From NCBI RefSeq assembly GCF_003402235.1, contig NZ_QEWO01000002.1, positions 806,001 through 870,000 on the forward strand: a stretch of DNA of 64,000 nt, read 5' to 3'. Origin of the DNA: Parahaliea mediterranea (GTDB lineage: Bacteria > Pseudomonadota > Gammaproteobacteria > Pseudomonadales > Halieaceae). The notes under the pieces are model-generated. The model was not told the origin of the DNA, ran no database searches, and worked only from the letters and a program-made list of their open reading frames with translations. The stretch's first letter is position 1, and each line of letters opens with the position of its first letter. The position numbers were made by a program, and so were the translations under genes. Positions 7,416-16,876 of the stretch are shown here, piece by piece.

Positions 7416-8939
7416 ATGTCCGATTTGACGCACAACCTGTCTCGCGCCCAAGCCTACCTGCAGCGCTTCCGCGACAAACCGACCACGCACTACATCAACG
7501 GCGCCTGGACGCCTGCGAGTGGCGACACCTTCGACAACCTGACACCGGTCGACAACAGCAGCCTTGGCAAAGTCGCCGCCGGAACTGCCGATGACATCGA
7601 CGCTGCATGCGCAGCGGCCGAACAGGCCTTCCCGGCGTGGCGGGACCTCAGCGGCCAAGAGCGCAAGCAATGCCTGCACCGGTTTGCAGACCTTCTGGTG
7701 GAGCGCGCGGATGAAATCGCCCTGGTTGAAAGCATGGATTGCGGACAGCCCCTGCGTTTCATGAAGCAGGCGGCAGTTCGCGGGGCTGCAAACTTTCGCT
7801 TCTTTGCCGACAAAGCCCCGGAGGCTCGCAACGGCCAGGCCCTCTATCAGCCAGAGCACTCCAACCTGACCCTGCGCACCCCTATTGGCCCCGTGGGCGT
7901 TATCACGCCCTGGAATACGCCCTTCATGCTGGCTACCTGGAAGATCGCGCCGGCGCTTGCCGCTGGCTGTACAGTCGTGCACAAGCCGGCAGAATTCAGC
8001 CCCCTTACGGCGGCCATTCTGGCCGAAGCCAGCGAGCAGGCACTGCCGCCGGGGGTATGGAACATGGTCAACGGCTTTGGCGAAAGCGCGGGCAAGCGCC
8101 TAACCGAACACCCCGCCATTCGCGCCATCGCTTTTGTTGGTGAGTCAGTTACCGGCTCGCACATCATGGCTCAGGGTGCACCCACCCTGAAGCGAATGCA
8201 CTTCGAACTGGGCGGCAAGAACCCGGTGATCGTGTTTGACGACGCCGATTTCGATCGGGCGCTGGATGCGGTGGTCTTTATGTTGTACAGCCTCAATGGC
8301 CAGCGCTGCACTTCAAGTAGCCGATTGCTGGTGCAATCCGGCATACGGGACCGGTTTATCGCGGCCCTTAAGGCCCGGGTACAGAACCTCAATGTGGGCC
8401 ACCCTCTGGACCCCGCCACCGAAGTGGGCCCGCTGATCCACAGCAGTCATTACCAGAAGGTACTGGACTACATGGCCATTGCACGTGAAGAGGGTGCGCA
8501 CATCGCGGTGGGCGGCCACCCGTTCGAGGGCGACAACATCAGCCGCGACGGCAATTATGTACAGCCCACGCTGTTCACCGGTGCGCGCAATGACATGCGC
8601 ATTGCCAGGGAGGAGATTTTCGGCCCCGTGCTGACGGTACTGAGTTTTGACACGGAAGATGAGGCCATCACCATCGCCAACGACAGCCCCTACGGCCTGG
8701 CCGCCTACGCCTGGACGGGCGATCAGGGCCGCGCCATGCGGCTGGCCCACGCCATCGACACCGGCATGCTGTGGATCAACTCAGAAAACAACCGCAATCT
8801 TCCATCGCCGTTCGGCGGCGTCAAAATGAGCGGCGTCGGCCGGGATGGTGGCGATTACAGCTTCGACTTCTACATGGAAACAAAAAACGTCTGCCTGGCG
8901 CACGGCACCCACAAGGTGCCAGAGCTCGGCAAACACTGA
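7416..8939 (+). CDS. hpaE: HpaE, 5-carboxymethyl-2-hydroxymuconate semialdehyde dehydrogenase
   Basis: 507-residue NAD-dependent aldehyde dehydrogenase. Catalytic C298 (NGQRCTSSSRL), general base E264 (HFELGGKNP), N167 (TPWNTPF) and K190 (VVHKPAE) are all in place. It oxidises the ring-cleavage product of HpaD. I start at the ATG at 7416, seven bases after GGAGG; the longer frame upstream runs through the AT-rich control region and is not coding. First gene of the rightward hpa operon. Confidence 0.92.
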   Translation: MSDLTHNLSRAQAYLQRFRDKPTTHYINGAWTPASGDTFDNLTPVDNSSLGKVAAGTADDIDAACAAAEQAFPAWRDLSGQERKQCLHRFADLLVERADEIALVESMDCGQPLRFMKQAAVRGAANFRFFADKAPEARNGQALYQPEHSNLTLRTPIGPVGVITPWNTPFMLATWKIAPALAAGCTVVHKPAEFSPLTAAILAEASEQALPPGVWNMVNGFGESAGKRLTEHPAIRAIAFVGESVTGSHIMAQGAPTLKRMHFELGGKNPVIVFDDADFDRALDAVVFMLYSLNGQRCTSSSRLLVQSGIRDRFIAALKARVQNLNVGHPLDPATEVGPLIHSSHYQKVLDYMAIAREEGAHIAVGGHPFEGDNISRDGNYVQPTLFTGARNDMRIAREEIFGPVLTVLSFDTEDEAITIANDSPYGLAAYAWTGDQGRAMRLAHAIDTGMLWINSENNRNLPSPFGGVKMSGVGRDGGDYSFDFYMETKNVCLAHGTHKVPELGKH

Positions 8940-8960
8940 TCGCAGCGACAGGACCATCCC

Positions 8961-9350
8961 ATGCATTTTGTGCTCGAATACTCCGACAATGTCGAACCCG
9001 ACACCCTGGCACCCCAGGTTCTGTTCGCCGCACTGCACGACTGTGCCGTAGCGACCGGATTGTTCCCGCTCAAGGGTATTCGTAGCCGCGCCTACGCCTG
9101 CCACGACTATCGCCTGGCGGATGGCAATCCGGCGCACCGTTTTGTCCATCTCACGGCCCTGATTGGCAGCGGCCGTAGCGATGAGGAAAAGGAAGCGGCG
9201 GCACGCGCCCTCTACGCCGTGTATGAGCGTCATTTCGACGGCTGCTTCGATAGCGGCGGTATGGCACTGTCGTTTGAGATGAAGGAGTTGGCACCCGCAC
9301 TCAAGTACAACAGAAACAACATTGACCAGCACCTGGAGGCGGCGTCGTGA
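8961..9350 (+). CDS. hpaF: HpaF, 5-carboxymethyl-2-hydroxymuconate isomerase lacking the N-terminal proline
   Basis: 129-residue tautomerase-superfamily protein, usual length for HpaF, with the family segments ATGLFPLKGIRSRAY, HLTALIGSGR and LSFEMKELAP. Family members normally begin Met-Pro-His-Phe, and after Met removal Pro1 is the catalytic base. Here the sequence reads Met-His-Phe with no proline codon and no alternative upstream start in frame. That is either a genuine loss of Pro1 or a three-base deletion or sequence error. Operon position between hpaE and hpaH supports the assignment. Confidence 0.88.
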   Translation: MHFVLEYSDNVEPDTLAPQVLFAALHDCAVATGLFPLKGIRSRAYACHDYRLADGNPAHRFVHLTALIGSGRSDEEKEAAARALYAVYERHFDGCFDSGGMALSFEMKELAPALKYNRNNIDQHLEAAS

Positions 9351-10156
9351 CAACTCTCAGCCAGCCGCAGATAGAGGCTGCGGCTGCCGAACTGCTCACT
9401 GCCGAGCACGAGCGGGTGCAGATTGCCGCACTCACCCGGCGCTATCCGGCGATGGATATGGAAGACGCCTACGCCGTCCAGTCGGCCTGGGTGCAGCGCA
9501 AGATCGCTGGCGGAGATGATGTCATTGGCTACAAGATTGGCCTGACATCCCGGGTAATGCAGCGCGCCATGAAAATAGACACGCCGGACTTCGGTGTATT
9601 GTTGCAGTCGATGTGGTTTGCCAACCGCAGCCGCATCGCTCATGCCGACTTCACCGACCCACGCATTGAAGTGGAACTCGCTTTTGTCCTCAAAGAGCGC
9701 CTGTCTGGTGACAACCTCTGCATCGACGACGTACTGGATGCCACCGACTACGTTGTGCCGGCGCTGGAACTGATTGCGGCGCGCAGTTACCGGGTCGATC
9801 CGGCCGGCGGCTACACGCGCACGGTGATGGACACCATCGCCGACAATGCAGCCAATGCCGGCATCATCGTCGGCGAACAGCATTTTGCGCCGCGGGCCAT
9901 TGACCTGCGCTGGAGCGGCGCCATTCTCTATCGCAATGGCGTCATCGAGGAAACCGGACTGGCCGCCGCAGTGCTCGACCACCCGGCGAACGGCATCTGC
10001 TGGCTCGCCCGACGCCTCGCCCCGCACGGCATTGCCCTGGAGCCAGGTCAGATTCTGCTGTCGGGCTCATTCACCGCCCCCATCACGGTGCAACCCGGCG
10101 ACACTGTGTGGGCCGATTACGGCCCCCTGGGCGACATTCGCTGCCAGTTCACCTGA
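9347..10156 (+). CDS. hpaH: HpaH, 2-oxo-hept-4-ene-1,7-dioate hydratase
   Basis: 269 residues of the MhpD/HpaH hydratase family (FAH-like fold). It shows [40 protein letters not shown] and the C-terminal [15 protein letters not shown] segment typical of 2-hydroxypenta-2,4-dienoate-type hydratases. It adds water to the decarboxylated intermediate using a divalent metal. GTG start at 9347 overlapping the hpaF stop (GTGA), so translation is coupled. Confidence 0.92.
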   Translation: MTTLSQPQIEAAAAELLTAEHERVQIAALTRRYPAMDMEDAYAVQSAWVQRKIAGGDDVIGYKIGLTSRVMQRAMKIDTPDFGVLLQSMWFANRSRIAHADFTDPRIEVELAFVLKERLSGDNLCIDDVLDATDYVVPALELIAARSYRVDPAGGYTRTVMDTIADNAANAGIIVGEQHFAPRAIDLRWSGAILYRNGVIEETGLAAAVLDHPANGICWLARRLAPHGIALEPGQILLSGSFTAPITVQPGDTVWADYGPLGDIRCQFT

Positions 10157-10170
10157 CAACAGGAGGCGGT

Positions 10171-10983
10171 ATGCAAACGCCACGCAACACCTTCAAACAG
10201 GCCCTGCGCCACGGGCACCAGCAATACGGCTTCTGGCTGGGGCTGTGCAACCCGTTGTCAGCGGAGTTGTGCGGGCTGATCGGCTACGACTGGCTGTTGA
10301 TCGATGCCGAGCACGCACCCAATGACCTGACCGCCCTGCACGGGCAGTTACTGGCCATAGAGAACACCCCCTCGCAGGCCGTTGTACGCCTGGTTGACGG
10401 CAATCCGTCTCTTATCAAGCAGGTGCTTGACCTGGGCGCTCAGACCCTGCTGGTGCCAATGGTGGAAACGGCAGAGCAGGCAAAAGAACTGGTTGGCGCC
10501 ATGCACTATCCGCCAAACGGACGGCGCGGCGTGGGTACGGCGCTTGCCCGGGCCGCGCGCTGGAATCAGGTAGAAGGCTATTTTGCCGACGCTAACGAAC
10601 AGATGTGCCTGCTGGTCCAGGTCGAGACCGTTACCGCGCTTGCAAACCTCGACGACATTCTGGCTGTGGACGGCGTGGACGGGGTGTTCGTCGGACCGGC
10701 GGACCTCGCGGCCTCGATGGGCCACCTCGGCAACCCCGCCCACCCCGACGTGAAGGCAGCCGTGACACAGGCACTGCAGCGTATCCGCGCCGCTGGCAAG
10801 GCGGCCGGCACGCTAGCCACCCAGCGCGAGCTGGCCCGGCAGTACGAGCGCTGCGGCGCCCAGTTTGTCGCCCTGGGCGTCGACACCCAGGTACTGGCCA
10901 ATACTGCCAGGGAACTGCTCATCAGGCACACCAGTGGCGGTGGCGAATCCTCACAGGGCGAACAAGGCAACGGCGCCTACTGA
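10171..10983 (+). CDS. hpaI: HpaI, 4-hydroxy-2-oxo-heptane-1,7-dioate aldolase
   Basis: 270-residue class II (metal-dependent) aldolase that cleaves the pathway product to pyruvate and succinate semialdehyde. The family residues are present: H48 in [10 protein letters not shown]73 in VVRLVDGN, E152 in [10 protein letters not shown] and D178 in FVGPADLA. Start chosen at 10171, directly after AGGAGGCGGT. Confidence 0.93.
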   Translation: MQTPRNTFKQALRHGHQQYGFWLGLCNPLSAELCGLIGYDWLLIDAEHAPNDLTALHGQLLAIENTPSQAVVRLVDGNPSLIKQVLDLGAQTLLVPMVETAEQAKELVGAMHYPPNGRRGVGTALARAARWNQVEGYFADANEQMCLLVQVETVTALANLDDILAVDGVDGVFVGPADLAASMGHLGNPAHPDVKAAVTQALQRIRAAGKAAGTLATQRELARQYERCGAQFVALGVDTQVLANTARELLIRHTSGGGESSQGEQGNGAY

Positions 10984-10988
10984 TCCCG

Positions 10989-11918
10989 ATGATGGCCACC
11001 GCAGCACATCCCAGCCCCGAGTGGATACCCAATATCAACCTTGGCGAGGACTACGACCAGCGCTACACCGACGCCATCATTCACTATGATGCCCTGGACA
11101 ATCTGGCCGGCTTTTTCGGGCGCGATATGCCCGTACACCGACACGCGCAGTTTCTGCAGATCCACTACATTGAGCAAGGCGCGGTTCGTTTTCATATCGA
11201 CGACAAACTCTATGAAACCTGCGGCCCGGCCTTGTTCCTAACGCCGCCGGCCACCCCCCACTCCTTTTGCACCGAAGCCAACGCAGGTGGCCATGTGCTC
11301 ACCGTGCACCAGTCGATGGTGTGGCGCCTGCTGCGGGAAGGGCAGCAGCGGCAGGCCAACCTGCCCCTTGACCAGGGGGTGTGCCTGACGGCGCCTACTG
11401 CGGGCCACACCGGATTGGCCTTGTGGCGTCACCTGCAAACTGTTTTGCAGCAACTAGGCGAGGAATGGCAGAACAGCCATCCGGGCAAAGCCATGGCGCT
11501 GGAATACCTGGTCGGCCTGCTGTTGCTGCAGATTGCGCGACTGAGTCGCCAGTGCGCACACAGCACCGCCGTCCCCGGCGACGACCTGAAGCACTTTCAC
11601 CGCTTCAGCAAACAAGTAGAGCTCCACTTTCGCCAGCACTGGCGCCTTAGTCACTACGCGCAGGCAATGGGCCTGTCAGAAAGTCGACTCAACCAGGTGT
11701 GCCAGCGGGTATCGAACAGCACACCCAAGAAGATCGTTCACGAACGCCTTTTGCAAGAGGCCAAGCGCATGCTGATATTCGGCACTCATTCGATCAATGG
11801 CATTGCCTACGAACTGGGATTTAGCGACCCGGGCTACCTGTCGCGCTTCTTTAAAAGTCAGGTGGGCTTGAGCCCGCTGGCCTACCGAAGGCTGCAACAG
11901 CGCAGCAGCACACGATGA
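10989..11918 (+). CDS. hpaA: HpaA-like AraC-family regulator of 4-hydroxyphenylacetate genes
   Basis: 309 residues. An N-terminal cupin sensor (about 40-110, with PVHRHAQFLQIHYIEQGAV) is followed by a C-terminal double helix-turn-helix AraC domain ending ELGFSDPGYLSRFFKSQVG. It matches HpaA, which in enterics activates the hydroxylase genes hpaBC in response to 4-hydroxyphenylacetate. Here it sits in the meta-cleavage operon six bases after hpaI, yet hpaBC is absent from the window, so its target may be the hpaD/Rieske unit or genes elsewhere. Two adjacent ATG codons (10989 and 10992) are both possible starts. Confidence 0.88.
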   Translation: MMATAAHPSPEWIPNINLGEDYDQRYTDAIIHYDALDNLAGFFGRDMPVHRHAQFLQIHYIEQGAVRFHIDDKLYETCGPALFLTPPATPHSFCTEANAGGHVLTVHQSMVWRLLREGQQRQANLPLDQGVCLTAPTAGHTGLALWRHLQTVLQQLGEEWQNSHPGKAMALEYLVGLLLLQIARLSRQCAHSTAVPGDDLKHFHRFSKQVELHFRQHWRLSHYAQAMGLSESRLNQVCQRVSNSTPKKIVHERLLQEAKRMLIFGTHSINGIAYELGFSDPGYLSRFFKSQVGLSPLAYRRLQQRSSTR

Positions 11919-12018
11919 AAGTCCTGTTTTTAACGATTTTTTTGCATTTTAATATCCTGCTTGCCGCCGGATACTGACGCAATCAATAAGCACAAGCCGG
12001 TTTCACGGAGTACCGATC
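11919..12018. promoter_or_regulatory. Short gap before hpaD, possible internal promoter
   Basis: 100 bases, AT-rich at 11926-11955, with TTTTTAACGATTTTTTTGC, which carries one half (TTAACG) of the dyad proposed as the HpaR operator. Spacing before hpaD is wider than elsewhere in the operon, so a second promoter is possible. Confidence 0.35.
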
Positions 12019-12945
12019 ATGGGCACAGTCGCACTGGCCGCAAAAGTTACCCACGTACCCTCCATGTACCTGTCTGAACTCGACGGACCGACCAAAGACT
12101 GTCGCAAGGCAGCCATTGAGGGGCACCAACTTATCAGCCAGCGTTGCCGCGAATTGGGTGTGGATACCCTGGTGGTCTTTGATACCCACTGGCTGGTGAA
12201 CTCCGCCTACCACATCAACTGCCGGGAACGTGCCCACGGCACCTACACCAGCAATGAACTACCGCACTTTATCAATAACATGGACTTTGACGTACGCGGC
12301 AACCCCCTGCTCGGAGAAATACTCGCCCGGGAGTGCAACGCCCAGGGGGTGGAAACACTGGCCCATGTAAACACCACGCTGGACCCGGAGTACGGCACGC
12401 TGGTGCCGATGCGCTATATGAACCCGGATCAGCACTTCAAGGCGATTTCGGTCTCGGCCCTGTGCACGGTCCACTACCTCAACGACAGCGCCCGACTCGG
12501 CTGGGCTATGCGCGAGGCCGTGGAAAAACACTACGACGGCACGGTGGCCTTTCTCGCCAGCGGCTCCCTGTCACACCGCTTCGCCCAGAATGGCATGGCC
12601 CCGGATTACCTCAACCGCGTGTGGAGTCCGTTCCTCGAGCACCTCGACCACAATATGCTCGAACTCTGGCAGCAGGGCGACTGGACTACGTTCTGTGCCA
12701 TGCTGCCGGAATACGCCGCCAAGGGGCACGGCGAAGGTTTCATGCACGACACGGCCATGCTGCTGGGTGTGCTGGGCTGGTCCGACTATGACCAGCCAGC
12801 GGAAATTGTCACGCCCTACTTTGGCAGTTCGGGTACCGGACAGGTCAACGCCATTTTTGCGGTGACACCCCAATCCGGTGCGGCCGTACCGGCACCACAG
12901 GCGTCGCGCACCGCCGCCATGACCTATGGCGACAGTCGCCTGTAA
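12019..12945 (+). CDS. hpaD: HpaD, 3,4-dihydroxyphenylacetate 2,3-dioxygenase
   Basis: 308-residue class III (LigB-type) extradiol dioxygenase, the ring-cleaving enzyme for homoprotocatechuate. Probable Fe(II)-site histidines are H12 (KVTHVPSMYL) and H57 (VVFDTHWLV), with FLASGSLSHRFAQNG later in the core. Length and sequence agree with HpaD/HpcB rather than with protocatechuate LigB. Its product is the HpaE substrate. Confidence 0.93.
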   Translation: MGTVALAAKVTHVPSMYLSELDGPTKDCRKAAIEGHQLISQRCRELGVDTLVVFDTHWLVNSAYHINCRERAHGTYTSNELPHFINNMDFDVRGNPLLGEILARECNAQGVETLAHVNTTLDPEYGTLVPMRYMNPDQHFKAISVSALCTVHYLNDSARLGWAMREAVEKHYDGTVAFLASGSLSHRFAQNGMAPDYLNRVWSPFLEHLDHNMLELWQQGDWTTFCAMLPEYAAKGHGEGFMHDTAMLLGVLGWSDYDQPAEIVTPYFGSSGTGQVNAIFAVTPQSGAAVPAPQASRTAAMTYGDSRL

Positions 12946-12991
12946 GCGCGTCGCAGCACCTTTTCGAACGACCCGATACAAGAGGCCCAAC

Positions 12992-14089
12992 GTGAATATC
13001 GAGAGAACCTTTGTTGAGAACCTGTGGTATGCCGCAGCCTGGGAATGGGAGGTTGCCGAGGCGGACAACAAACTCGCCAGAACCATCTGCGACGTACCCC
13101 TGGTGTTCTACAAGTCAGAAAGCCAGGGTTATGTTGCGCTGGACAACCGCTGCTGCCACCGCTCTGCCCCCCTGTCACTAGGGCGCGTTGAGGGCAACTG
13201 CCTGCGCTGCATGTATCACGGCCTACTGTTCAACCCGGCGGGTGAGGTCATCGAAATCCCCGGGCAGGAGCACATTGGCAACAACATGAAGGTGCGCAGC
13301 TACCCGGTGTGCGCCAAAGGCGGCATGCTGTGGATCTGGATGGGCGATGCACAAAAGGCTGATGAGGGCGATATCCACGATTTCGCGCCACTGAGCCAGC
13401 CCGAGAAGTGGCGCGGCTTCGACCGCGGCGACTACCTGCACTACGACGCCAACTGGCTGCTCATCGTGGATAACCTGGCCGACTTCTCCCACGTTGCCTT
13501 CGTACACGCCAACACCCTGGGTGGTTCCGAAGCCTACGCCTACGACACCCACGCCGAAGATCTTGAGAAACTCGACAATGGTTTCAGTGTGGTTCGCTGG
13601 CACCGAAACAGTGGCCCGCCGCCCTTTCACCGCAAGGTGATTCCCGCACAGGAACACGACGTCAACCTTGACCGCTGCAACGCCATGGCGATGTACTTGC
13701 CCGGCGTATTCCTGATGGAGACCCTGTTTGAGCCGGTCGGGGAAAACGCCGGCCTGGGCCAGCGGCGCGAATACCGCAACTGCCAGTTCATGACACCGGA
13801 GACGCGCAATACCACGCATTTTTTCTGGGACTACCTGCACGGCTACGACCTGGACAACCCGGCCATTGCTGAATCCCTCAAGGAGTCCTTGATGGAAGGC
13901 TTTATGGAAGACAAGGTATTCATTGAGGCTCAGCAAAAACTGCTGGAAAAAAGCCCGGACTTTGTACCGAAATCGTTCACTGCCGACCGCGCCTTCTCCC
14001 ACTTCCGCAATCGCTGGAAGGCGCGCCTGGAAGAAGAGGACACTATCGCCCCGCTAGCCTTCAGGGACAACCCCCGGCGGATTCTCTAG
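12992..14089 (+). CDS. Rieske non-heme iron oxygenase (VanA-like)
   Basis: 365 residues with a GTG start at 12992; the frame is open to 12926, but the conserved sequence begins at NIERTFVENLWYAAAW. Rieske ligands are C54/H56 and C73/H76 (RCCHRSAP...CMYHG). Mononuclear iron ligands are H167 and H172 (NLADFSHVAFVHANTLG). The relatives are aromatic-ether demethylases such as vanillate demethylase oxygenase. Directly downstream of hpaD, it may make 3,4-dihydroxyphenylacetate from homovanillate or a related methoxy compound. No dedicated reductase is adjacent. Substrate is inferred. Confidence 0.85.
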   Translation: MNIERTFVENLWYAAAWEWEVAEADNKLARTICDVPLVFYKSESQGYVALDNRCCHRSAPLSLGRVEGNCLRCMYHGLLFNPAGEVIEIPGQEHIGNNMKVRSYPVCAKGGMLWIWMGDAQKADEGDIHDFAPLSQPEKWRGFDRGDYLHYDANWLLIVDNLADFSHVAFVHANTLGGSEAYAYDTHAEDLEKLDNGFSVVRWHRNSGPPPFHRKVIPAQEHDVNLDRCNAMAMYLPGVFLMETLFEPVGENAGLGQRREYRNCQFMTPETRNTTHFFWDYLHGYDLDNPAIAESLKESLMEGFMEDKVFIEAQQKLLEKSPDFVPKSFTADRAFSHFRNRWKARLEEEDTIAPLAFRDNPRRIL

Positions 14090-14104
14090 CGGCGCGAAAC
14101 GGGC

Positions 14105-15685
14105 CTATTGCGCCTGGTTATCTGCCACCTGCAGGGTCGGGCGCTTGGCCAGCCATTCGGTACGTTGGACATAGGCGCGAGCAAAAGACAGTACCCTGGC
14201 ATCGGCGCCAAAGGGCCCGATTACCTGCACCCCCATGGGCCTGCCGCTTTCATCAAACCCTGCCGGGAGGTTCACCACGGGGCAGCCAGAGAGGGTGCCA
14301 CCGATAACCACCTCCATCCAACGGTGATAGGTGTCCATCTTCACCTCACCTATCGCTTTCGGCCAGTGCAAGCCTGCGTCAAACGGAAATACCTGTGCTG
14401 TTGGCAGCACCAGGAAATCATAGCGCTGGAATAACGTAAGCAGGGCACGGTACCAGTCGCTGCGGGCGACACCGGCGGCAGCCACATCGGCCGCATCGAG
14501 TCTCAGACCGTTCTCTATCTCCCAGACCAGTTCGGGCTTCATTTGCGCACGCTTGTCTGGCTGGGCATACAGCGGCCCTGAGCCACCGGCAATTGCCCAC
14601 TGCCGAAGGGTCAACCAGCAACGCCACAAGCGATCCATATCGTAGTCCGGCGCAGCATCCTCCACGGCAATGCCGTAGGGTTCGACGCCGGCCAGCGCGC
14701 GTCTGCACAGGCTGAGCAGGCCGGCTTCCATCGGCAGGTAACCGTTGTAGTCGCCCAGCCAGCCGAGGCGCAGCGCCGAAAATTCGGCGTCCGTCATCGG
14801 CGGAGCACCGCTGAAGGAGTCGCGTAAACTCAGGGGAGCGCGGCTGTCGGCACCAGCCAGAGTGCCAAGAAGCTGTACCACATCGTCCACATCGCGGCCC
14901 ATGGGGCCTTCGTAACCCAACTGCTGCAGAAACAGGTCGCCCCCCACATGAGGCACACGCCCCTGGGTGGGACGAAAGCCAATCACATTGTTAAATGCAG
15001 CAGGATTGCGCAGCGACCCCATCATATCGCTGCCATCGGCCACCGGCAGCATGCGTGTCGCCAGGCCCACAGCAGCGCCGCCACTGCTACCGCCGGCTGC
15101 CAGGCTCGGCCGATAAGCATTGCGCGTCACACCGTAGACAGGGTTATAGGTTTGCGAGCCCAGCCCGTACTCCGGCACATTGGTCTTGCCGATGAAAATA
15201 GCGCCTGCCGAGCGCATTCGCGCAGTAATCAGGCTGTCCTTGGCGGCAATACGGTCACGGAACAGTGGGGAGCCCCCGCTACTGACCATGCCGGCTACAT
15301 CGGAGAGGTCTTTGACCGCATGGGGCATGCCGTGCATCCACCCGCGGTAGTGACCGCGGGCCAGGTCCCGGTCGGCGGCATCTGCCAGGCGCAGCAGTTC
15401 GGCGCCATCTGGCATGGCAACGATGGCGTTGTACAGCGGGTTGTAACGCTCGATACGCGCCAGGTAGGCCGACATGACCTCACGACAACTGACCGATTGC
15501 GCGCGGATGGCCGCAGAGAGCACCAGAGCGCTCATGTCGCAGATATCCGACGGCAACTGGCTCTGGGAAGCCGCGCCTGCCCCCAGGGCCGGGTGCAGCG
15601 CTGCCATACCCACGGCTGCCACGGAGGCACCCAACAAACGACGGCGGCTCAGCCCGCCACCTGATGTTCTCTGTGTCTCGTGCAT
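14105..15685 (-). CDS. Tat-exported amidase (amidase-signature family)
   Basis: 526 residues. N-terminal twin-arginine signal (LSRRRLLGASVAAVGMAAL) predicts periplasmic export. The Ser-cisSer-Lys triad is K125 (HAVKDLSD), S200 (AGGSSGGAA) and S224 (MMGSLRNPAAF). The usual GTDTGGS loop is GSDMMGS here. It hydrolyses a carboxamide of unknown identity. Last gene of the leftward run that begins with the HDAC-like gene; 27 bases separate it from the DmpA-type gene. Convergent with the Rieske gene. Confidence 0.87.
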   Translation of the reverse strand: MHETQRTSGGGLSRRRLLGASVAAVGMAALHPALGAGAASQSQLPSDICDMSALVLSAAIRAQSVSCREVMSAYLARIERYNPLYNAIVAMPDGAELLRLADAADRDLARGHYRGWMHGMPHAVKDLSDVAGMVSSGGSPLFRDRIAAKDSLITARMRSAGAIFIGKTNVPEYGLGSQTYNPVYGVTRNAYRPSLAAGGSSGGAAVGLATRMLPVADGSDMMGSLRNPAAFNNVIGFRPTQGRVPHVGGDLFLQQLGYEGPMGRDVDDVVQLLGTLAGADSRAPLSLRDSFSGAPPMTDAEFSALRLGWLGDYNGYLPMEAGLLSLCRRALAGVEPYGIAVEDAAPDYDMDRLWRCWLTLRQWAIAGGSGPLYAQPDKRAQMKPELVWEIENGLRLDAADVAAAGVARSDWYRALLTLFQRYDFLVLPTAQVFPFDAGLHWPKAIGEVKMDTYHRWMEVVIGGTLSGCPVVNLPAGFDESGRPMGVQVIGPFGADARVLSFARAYVQRTEWLAKRPTLQVADNQAQ

Positions 15686-15712
15686 AGTAGCGAATCCGTT
15701 CCAAGGGGTGGC

Positions 15713-16828
15713 TTATTCCACAAGCCGATGATAGCGGCGCAGGATTGTGCGCAGAGCGTCATGATCCAGCGCTTGGAGAATCTGGCCTGGTGGCTTGAAG
15801 GTGGGAACGGACTGCGCCGCCACCATCGCGTTCAGCACGGACTCTTCCACTGCTTGGACAGCTGCTTCGTGAATTACATCGCAGTGCGCATCGTTGATGC
15901 ACTCCAGCGCGAACGAGCGCGGTTGCTCTGCACCCAGCGCAGGCATATGAATGTCATTCGCGGTTGAGAACGCCAACATGAGGTCGCCCGAAAAATGGCC
16001 GCCGTAAGTGCCGGTTCTGGCGATACCCAAGGCGCCACGCTTGGCGAGGCGCTTTAACTGCGTTGGCAACATGGGAATATCGGTGGCTATGATCGCAATG
16101 ATCGATCCGGTTTCGTGCCCGGTTGCGCCTGAGATAATCGCGTTTTCGCTCAAGTGCTGGCCGACCGGAACACCAGCGACAGTGAACTCAGGCCGCAATC
16201 CGAAGTTCGACTGCACAAAGGCCGCAACGGTGTACGACGTGCCCTGAATATCGATCACCCGGGAGCTGGTGCCGCTGCCGCCTTTGAATTCATAGGTCTG
16301 CATTCCGGTACCGCCACCCACGTTGCCCTCCTCCACGCGGCCTGTGGTGGCGTTGTCCAGCGCCTCGATGACATGCTGCTCAGTGATATGCTGCGCACAG
16401 ATATCATTGAGCAGGCCGTCATAGGTTTCTGCGATAACCGGCATCGCCCAGCTGTGGTATTCACGGTAATGTTCCCGGTACTGCCGTACCATCCAGGCTA
16501 CGGTAGCATGATGGGCAACACCCACGGAGTGGCTGTTGGTCAGGCAAATGGGGCTGGCGAAGTAACCCGCATCATCGATCCAGTGGGTACCGGTCATCTC
16601 GCCGTTGCCGTTCAGGTCAAACTGGCCAGCCCAAACTGGCCGCGGCTGTTCGCCGCGCCCCCGTGGAAGAATCGCCGTAACCCCCGTACACGCGGGGCCG
16701 GCATTGCCGGCAGCCGCGCGAATAACGGTGCTATAGCCCACCTCCACGCCCGCCACATCAGTAATCGCATTCCATTTGCCAGTGTTCCCAGCCAGGGGTA
16801 TACCCAATGCGCGTGCTCTTACTGTCAT
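15713..16828 (-). CDS. DmpA/BapA-type P1 (S58) aminopeptidase
   Basis: 371-residue N-terminal-nucleophile peptidase. The family motif is TGSIIAIIATD, where self-cleavage between G241 and S242 would free the catalytic serine, close to Gly249/Ser250 of DmpA. VGGGTGMQTYEFKGGSGTSS is also typical. DmpA and BapA release N-terminal D-amino acids, beta-amino acids or glycine from amides and peptides. No signal peptide is seen, so it is probably cytoplasmic. Between the MFS carrier and the amidase, it suggests import followed by amide cleavage. Confidence 0.88.
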   Translation of the reverse strand: MTVRARALGIPLAGNTGKWNAITDVAGVEVGYSTVIRAAAGNAGPACTGVTAILPRGRGEQPRPVWAGQFDLNGNGEMTGTHWIDDAGYFASPICLTNSHSVGVAHHATVAWMVRQYREHYREYHSWAMPVIAETYDGLLNDICAQHITEQHVIEALDNATTGRVEEGNVGGGTGMQTYEFKGGSGTSSRVIDIQGTSYTVAAFVQSNFGLRPEFTVAGVPVGQHLSENAIISGATGHETGSIIAIIATDIPMLPTQLKRLAKRGALGIARTGTYGGHFSGDLMLAFSTANDIHMPALGAEQPRSFALECINDAHCDVIHEAAVQAVEESVLNAMVAAQSVPTFKPPGQILQALDHDALRTILRRYHRLVE

Positions 16829-16876
16829 GGCTGTCCTCTACAGATGGTTGTCAGGTCGTACATGTTAGAAACGACG

